NCBI RefSeq assembly: GCF_050624435.1
Contig: NC_134535.1
Location: 125,227,731-125,291,730, forward strand
DNA length: 64,000 nt
DNA from: Tenrec ecaudatus
Lineage: Eukaryota; Chordata; Mammalia; Afrosoricida; Tenrecidae
Direction: 5' to 3'
Shown here: positions 58,694 to 64,000 of the stretch, in pieces
How the letters are laid out: the number at the start of each line of letters is the position of its first letter
Numbering within the stretch: the stretch's first letter is position 1
Made by a program: the position numbers and the translations under genes
Notes under the pieces: model-generated
Database searches by the model: none
Seen by the model: only the letters and a program-made list of their open reading frames with translations
Told to the model about the DNA's origin: nothing

Positions 58694-59532
58694 AAGCCTG
58701 GTTTACAGTTGTCTTCCCAGGATTTCTCTTCAGAGTTCTCCTGGTTTGGGTCTATTTTTTGTTGCTTACTAAGCATTTCTTTTGGATATCCTGTGTGTTA
58801 CTTGTTTAAAAACTTGGGTGTGGGAAAAATGGCATTTTTTAAAATATAAAGAAATCCTATTAGAAGACTATAGGATGCTAAACTGGTAGGACATTCAATC
58901 TCAAACACACACTGAGAGTTTTTCCCCCTCAAATGCAATTGCTCAAAAATCTAGGAGGCTTGCATGTTGACCAGCAACAGTAACCAGATTCTTGTTTAGT
59001 CTATCAGGGTGACCACTGTTTGCCTCATTGTTCAAGTCCACATGGATTTCAGGTGGTAAATGGCATCAGATCTCCTGTAACAATAGCCTAGCTCCTTGAG
59101 GTGTATTAAAACATATTTCTTTTCTGGGATCTTATTCACTTTGAGGGCATGTGTGGGGACTGCACACAAGTATTTAGGGTTATGGGAATTTGTCTACTTA
59201 CATTCAAACCTCCAAAGTGTTTGGCAATTTCTCCGCTGTCTCCTTATCTACCTTCTAGGCAAACCGCTTTAAGAATTTCTGTTGTCTCGAAGACAAAAGA
59301 GTAAAATGCACAGTGCTTGTTACAAATAACTTTTCTTCTTTGTCTTGGACCACAAACCTGCTCAAAATGAGAAAAACACAAGGCAGTGACCTATGAAGGT
59401 ATCAGTTCATTTATGCCCCAGATCTATTTTTGTTTGTAAGAAGTCAAATATAAATTTTCTTTTCATTTGATGTCATTTACTGATTTTCTTTATAAATTCT
59501 TTCTGGAAGAGTTTATGGTCATTTCTTTCTGT
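58694..59532. other. Intergenic, unassigned
   Basis: No feature recognised. Confidence 0.4.
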
Positions 59533-61585
59533 TTTGAAATAATTTTATTGGGGGCTCGTACAACTCTGATCACAATCCATACATACATACATTGTGTCAA
59601 GCACATTTGTACATTTGTTGCCATCACCATTCCCAAAACATTTTCTTTCTACTTGAGCCCTTGGTATCAGCTCCTCATTTTGCCCCTCCCTCCTCACCCC
59701 CCTTGATAATTTATAAATTATTATTTTGTCATGTCTTACACTGTCTGATATAGCTCTTCACCCACTTTTCTGTTGTCCGTCCCCCAGGGAGGGGGTTATA
59801 TGTAGATCCTTGTGATCGTTTCTCCCTTTCTCCTCCACCTTTCCCTCCCCCTTCTGGTATCATTACTTTCATTATTGCTCCTGAGGGGTTTATCTGTCCT
59901 GGATTCCCTGTGTTTCCATTTCTTATCTGTATCAGTGTACATGCTCTGGTCTAGCCGTATTTGTAAGGTAGAATTGGGATCATGATAGTGGGAAGGTGGG
60001 GTGGGGGGAGGAAGGGCAGAGGAAGCATTAAAGAACTAGAGGAAAGCTGAATGTTTCATCATCACTATATTCCACCCTGACTGGCTCATCTCTTCCTTGA
60101 GACCCTTCTGTAAGGGGATGTCCAGTTGCTTACAACTGGAGTGGGTCTCCACTCCGCACTCCCCCTAATTCACAATGATTTGATTTTTTGTTCATTAATA
60201 CCTAATACCTGATACCTGATCTTCTTGACAGCTCATGATCACACAGGCTGGTGTGCTTCATATATGCGAATTTTGTTGCTTCCGAGCTAGATAGCTGCTT
60301 ATTTATCTTCAAGCCTTTAATACTCCAGGTGCTATATCTTTTGATAGCTGGGCACCATCAGCTTTCTTCACCACATTTGCTTATGCACCCATTTTGTCTT
60401 CAGCTATCATGTCAGGAAGGTGAGCAAATTGTTAAAGCAAAGTGTTCTTGTGTTAAGGGGTACTTGAGTTGAGGCCCAATGTCCATCTGCAACCTTAATT
60501 CTTAACATATAGATATGAGTATATAGTTCTATTCCCTTCTCATTATATATATTTACATATGTACATGCCTGTATTTAGGCCTCTATAAATGCCCTTTGCC
60601 TCCTAGTTTTTTCCTCTATTTCCTTTTACTTTCATCTCATCCCACTATCATGCTCAGCCTTCATTTGGGTTTCAGTAATTCCTCTCAGTTACATTGCCCT
60701 TGATCAAGCCTTACCAGGCCTCCTACACCCTCCCTGCCACCGATTTTGGATCACTTGTTGTTCCCTTATCCCTGGGTTTGTTAACACCCACTTCCTTTCC
60801 CCTGTCTCTCTCTCCCATGTCCCCCCCAGAACCATTGGTTCCGTTGTTTCCTCCTCCAGATTCTTTATCCTGCCTATCTTATCTTGATAGACATACAGAG
60901 ATAATATGTACAAAAACAAGACAGAACAAAACAAAGCAACAAAACAAAACAAAACAACAAAACAACCAATGGCACAAAAAAGAAAAAAGCAACCAATGAC
61001 ACAAAAAAGAAAAGCCTGTAAATAGTTCAAGGTCTGTTTGTTGACCTTTAGGAGTGGTTTCCAGTCGAGTCTGATGGGGTGCCATGCCCTGGCCCCACAG
61101 TCTATTTTTGGTATTCCCTCAGGACTTCTTTGCTCTGCTCCCCTTGATGTTCTGTTGCATAGCCTTAGTGTTTTGCCTTGGTGTGGTAGGGTCAGATCAG
61201 CTGCAATTTCCACACTGTGTCCCCAGTGATGTCCCCTGTAGGGTAATGGGTCAATGAGTTATGTCGTGTCTCGTAGTGGGGCCGGCCAAATGGTCCTCTC
61301 TGTGCATTGGCTGCTCTGAGTTGGAATATCGTCCTCAAGGCTTGGTGGGCCAGGATGTTCTCCACTTTCTCTTCTTTCCCCTTCATTTGCTCCTGTGTGC
61401 TCTGATCAGACATGCCCCTCTCCCTGAGCTGTAGCTTCAGTGCTGTCCTCTGAAGTAAATTCTTCCAGGGGGAGGGGTGGCTGTCCATGTAGTTGGGATT
61501 GGGGCCTGCCCCTCAGACCTCTCTACTGGTTCCCTGCTTCATGCCGGTATGTTGCCTTTACATCTTGGGGCATACCGTCATTTCT
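59533..61585 (-). mobile_element. L1 3' UTR, single-unit type
   Basis: About 2 kb from the tail (attttattgggggctcgtac) to the ORF2-proximal end (atgttgcctttacatcttgg). One ~250-bp unit only (near 60200-60430). Truncated just before ORF2. Confidence 0.87.
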
Positions 61586-62845
61586 TAATGCTTGGTCTTT
61601 TAACATATTCTGAGTCCGTGGGCACTAGTTTGTTGATTTTATGTATTAGCTTTTAATGGGAATGTCTTAGAATAAAGCAACAGACAAATGAATTGGGAAA
61701 TTCTGAGTCATTCTGTATGAAAGGAATGTGACTTGAGGGTAATCTGACTTCCTCCAGTTTCATAAGGGGGAAGGAAAACCACCCTTATTAGGGTCATCAG
61801 CTTGAGGCTAATTTCTATGAGGCTTAGGTCAGATATGTTCCCCTAGTCCAAATTTCCTTATCAATTCTGACATATGCTCTCTGTACGTTTCCACTTGGTT
61901 TGAGGAATCATTGCAATAATCACACAGAACTCACAAGTGATCTTCACGATTATAGAGTTTATTAGGAAAATTATCAAGTTAAAATTCAGGTGAGAAATAC
62001 TCAGGATTCAAGTGTTCTGTCAGGATAAGCTCTCTGCCCTGCCCTCAGGCAGGGCCTCTCTCTCTCTCTGGCCCTTACTCTGTGGCCAGGCCTCTGCCCT
62101 GCTTGGTCAATGTTACAAAGCTTTTTTTAGGACCGTCAATAACTTACTAAAGGGCATGCCACTGTGCCACAAACCTTAACACAAAAGTGCTTAGCTTTAG
62201 CTCGATGGGTCAGCAAACACAGCTCCTGCACTACACTAACCATCCACCTGCCTTAAGGCTCTCAGCTTCACTTGCTCCAGTGCTGGGAATTCCCCTGCTC
62301 TGCCTCATGCCCCAGCTCCTGGTTCTGTTGCTGCTGCTACTCCTTTGCCACTCCTCTGGTGTCACAGTTGTCTTTGAGATCAAGGAGGTTCAATATGCAG
62401 GCTCCAAAAGATGCATTCCACATCTGGGTCCCTTCTATTGCTGGTAGTGAAATCTGTCCCTACTGGCTTATTTCATACCCAATAGGATGGCAATCCTAAT
62501 GAATCCTGTTAACAATCACTCACAACTTAATCCTCTCTGTGACTCCTCCCACTTTCCTTTACCCAGGTGGATCGAAAGAAGGTTGTTTAGTGGAAGTAAC
62601 AAAGGCTAAGTCTAGAAGAGCCATGCTAAGTATTTTACTGCACTGAGCTGTCACACTTGAAAGAGAGCCTTATTTCATCTAATTAATCAGCCATTCACTA
62701 GCTACATGACCTCAAGCTTTGCACTGCGGGCTCTCTAAGTCTCAGGTACTTGGCCATCCTTTGAGATAAAGCATTCTTCAGAGAAGCCTTCTTCCTCCCT
62801 CAGGCTAGGCCCAGACAGGGTTACATCTTTCCATTGTTCTTCATT
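61586..62845. other. Intergenic with possible old LTR
   Basis: 61900-62640 has features of an antisense old LTR (aatcacacagaactcacaag, gattatagagtttattagg) but I could not confirm ends. No gene. Confidence 0.35.
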
Positions 62846-63031
62846 CAAAACTCAAACTCACTGCCATAGAGTCATTGCTGACTCATAGTGGCCCACGGTG
62901 GGTTTCCAAGTGTGTAATTGTTTATGGGAGTAGAAAGCCCAGTCTTCCTCCTGTGGAGTTGCTTGTGGGTTTGAACTGCCAACCCTATGGCTCGCAGCCC
63001 AACATGTAACCAATGCACCACCAGGGCTCCT
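62846..63031 (-). mobile_element. AfroSINE with TSD, antisense
   Basis: cactgccatagagtcattgc, gggtttccaagtgtgtaatt, tgcaccaccagggctcc. The 12-bp TSD ttgttcttcatt is at 62834-62845 and 63032-63043. Confidence 0.88.
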
Positions 63032-63195
63032 TTGTTCTTCATTATTATCCAGTAATTCTTTCTGGACGATTCTCATCAGATAAGTATTTTTTTAATTGAA
63101 AATCATTATTTTTCCGGGTACAATGGTAAGCATCAGAAGAATACATAATTTTTATTCAAAGGGGATTTAGAATCTTTGTGGAAAAAGTTCTTGTG

Positions 63196-63785
63196 ATAGT
63201 TAGGTTTTATGTAAACCCGATTGGGCCACAATCCTTGGTAGTTTTTAACTAACATAATGTAAACAACTCTAGTCTGCCCTGTGTGTCAAGGCAATGCCTT
63301 CCTTAGGTCTCATCTGATAACGTCCCTTGGGAGTGTGGCCTACTTCATATATATAATAGATGTTGTGAAGAGCGCTCCCCACTCTCTTTTTGCTGGTGGG
63401 TATCTGCATCTGCTGCATTGGCCTTAAGTTCTTTAAACTTGAGCCGTCAGACTGCCATATTGCCTGTCAGTCTGAAGAGTCATCTGCCATGACATCTGAT
63501 CTGCTGATTTGTCTCTGCATTCGCCAGCCATAACCTTCCTGCTTCATTTTCCTGCTTTGTCCTCCTGCCTCCTGGTTCTGATCCTAGCCTCTTGGTTCCC
63601 AAACCCCAGTAGGCATGAGTCAGGAAAAACTTGCAGCTTAACATCTGCCACAAGACTTTAACCAAGCTAGACTTACCTGCTTTGACAACTGTATGAGCCG
63701 TTCTTCTTGATATGATTTTTCCTCTTTATATACAGATATAAGGATCACTGATTTTGCTTCTCTAGAAAACCCATCCAAACCTAAT
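63196..63785 (-). repeat. Unnamed interspersed repeat A, antisense copy
   Basis: Starts gatagttaggttttatgtaa, acccgattgggcc and ends cttctctagaaaacccatcc; read inverted, both ends match those of 22304-22876. Confidence 0.45.
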
Positions 63786-64000
63786 TCCGCTGTCTGTTAA
63801 TTCCACTGTTTCTATGAACTTTTCGAATCCCCCTTGTAAATTACAGTTGGCATATTGTGGAATTCCTAAAAGACAACTTTCTTTGTTTTATTCTCAGACC
63901 CTACAAAATGCTTTGCACAAAATTACTCACCAAATATTGTGACTGATTGCATGACTAGTTTTTAAAAACTTTTTATTATCCAGTTAATACATGTTGTTGT

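Noticed and set aside
62187..62447. Leucine-rich frame that resembles a signal peptide
   Set aside because: Lies in a probable old repeat with CTG-rich codons; no start context or downstream exon.
21401..64000. Search for CLEC4D, the expected next gene in this cluster
   Set aside because: No lectin-domain, stalk or membrane exon beyond 21.4 kb was found by reading; CLEC4D probably lies beyond the window.
1..64000. CRISPR array or prokaryotic operon
   Set aside because: Spliced lectin gene, LINEs and SINEs show vertebrate nuclear DNA; the only tandem arrays are microsatellites and L1 monomers.

Overview
The window is mammalian nuclear DNA, almost certainly from an afrotherian and most likely a tenrec. 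It is dense in AfroSINE-type tRNA-derived SINEs (copies ending in CATCGACTCGATGGCA plus a T/G-rich tail), BovB/RTE-type LINEs ending in (AAC)n, and one distinctive L1 lineage. The tenrec call is an inference from repeat type remembered from that group, not from a database search.

The only cellular gene is CLEC6A (Dectin-2), plus strand, 134-21400. Exons 2-6 are present and in frame with canonical splice sites, and they carry the transmembrane segment, stalk and whole C-type lectin domain. Exon 1 lies before the window. Intron 3 holds a full-length L1 in the opposite orientation (2507-11423). It has an 18-bp target-site duplication, a GC-rich 5' UTR and intact ORF1 (375 aa) and ORF2 (1274 aa), so it looks young and potentially mobile.

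From 21.4 kb to the end the window is a graveyard of retroelements. 22-31 kb holds a repeat with a (GAA)n run, a possible LTR, AfroSINEs and three or more sense RTE copies. 31.1-44.4 kb is a Russian-doll L1 locus. A minus-strand L1 with multimeric 5' UTR is interrupted by a 222-bp hAT-like element (8-bp TSD) and by a second L1 (35540-41327). The second L1 has no ORF2; a processed RBM3 retrocopy with a complete 157-codon frame sits there instead. 45-64 kb holds short young L1 tails with perfect TSDs, an old L1 (46.3-49.6 kb), RTE and AfroSINE copies, a plus-strand L1 3' end, a 5'-truncated old L1 with a nested SINE, a retroviral-type solo LTR (about 58.1-58.7 kb) and another L1 3' UTR.

Apart from CLEC6A, the RBM3 retrocopy and the young L1, I see no functional protein-coding gene, no functional RNA gene and no CRISPR. 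The most interesting biology is mobile-element biology: E2F-like paired sites in the young L1 promoter, a heptad triplication in ORF1, 3' transductions, a 3' UTR duplication that separates L1 subfamilies, and the RBM3/L1 composite.
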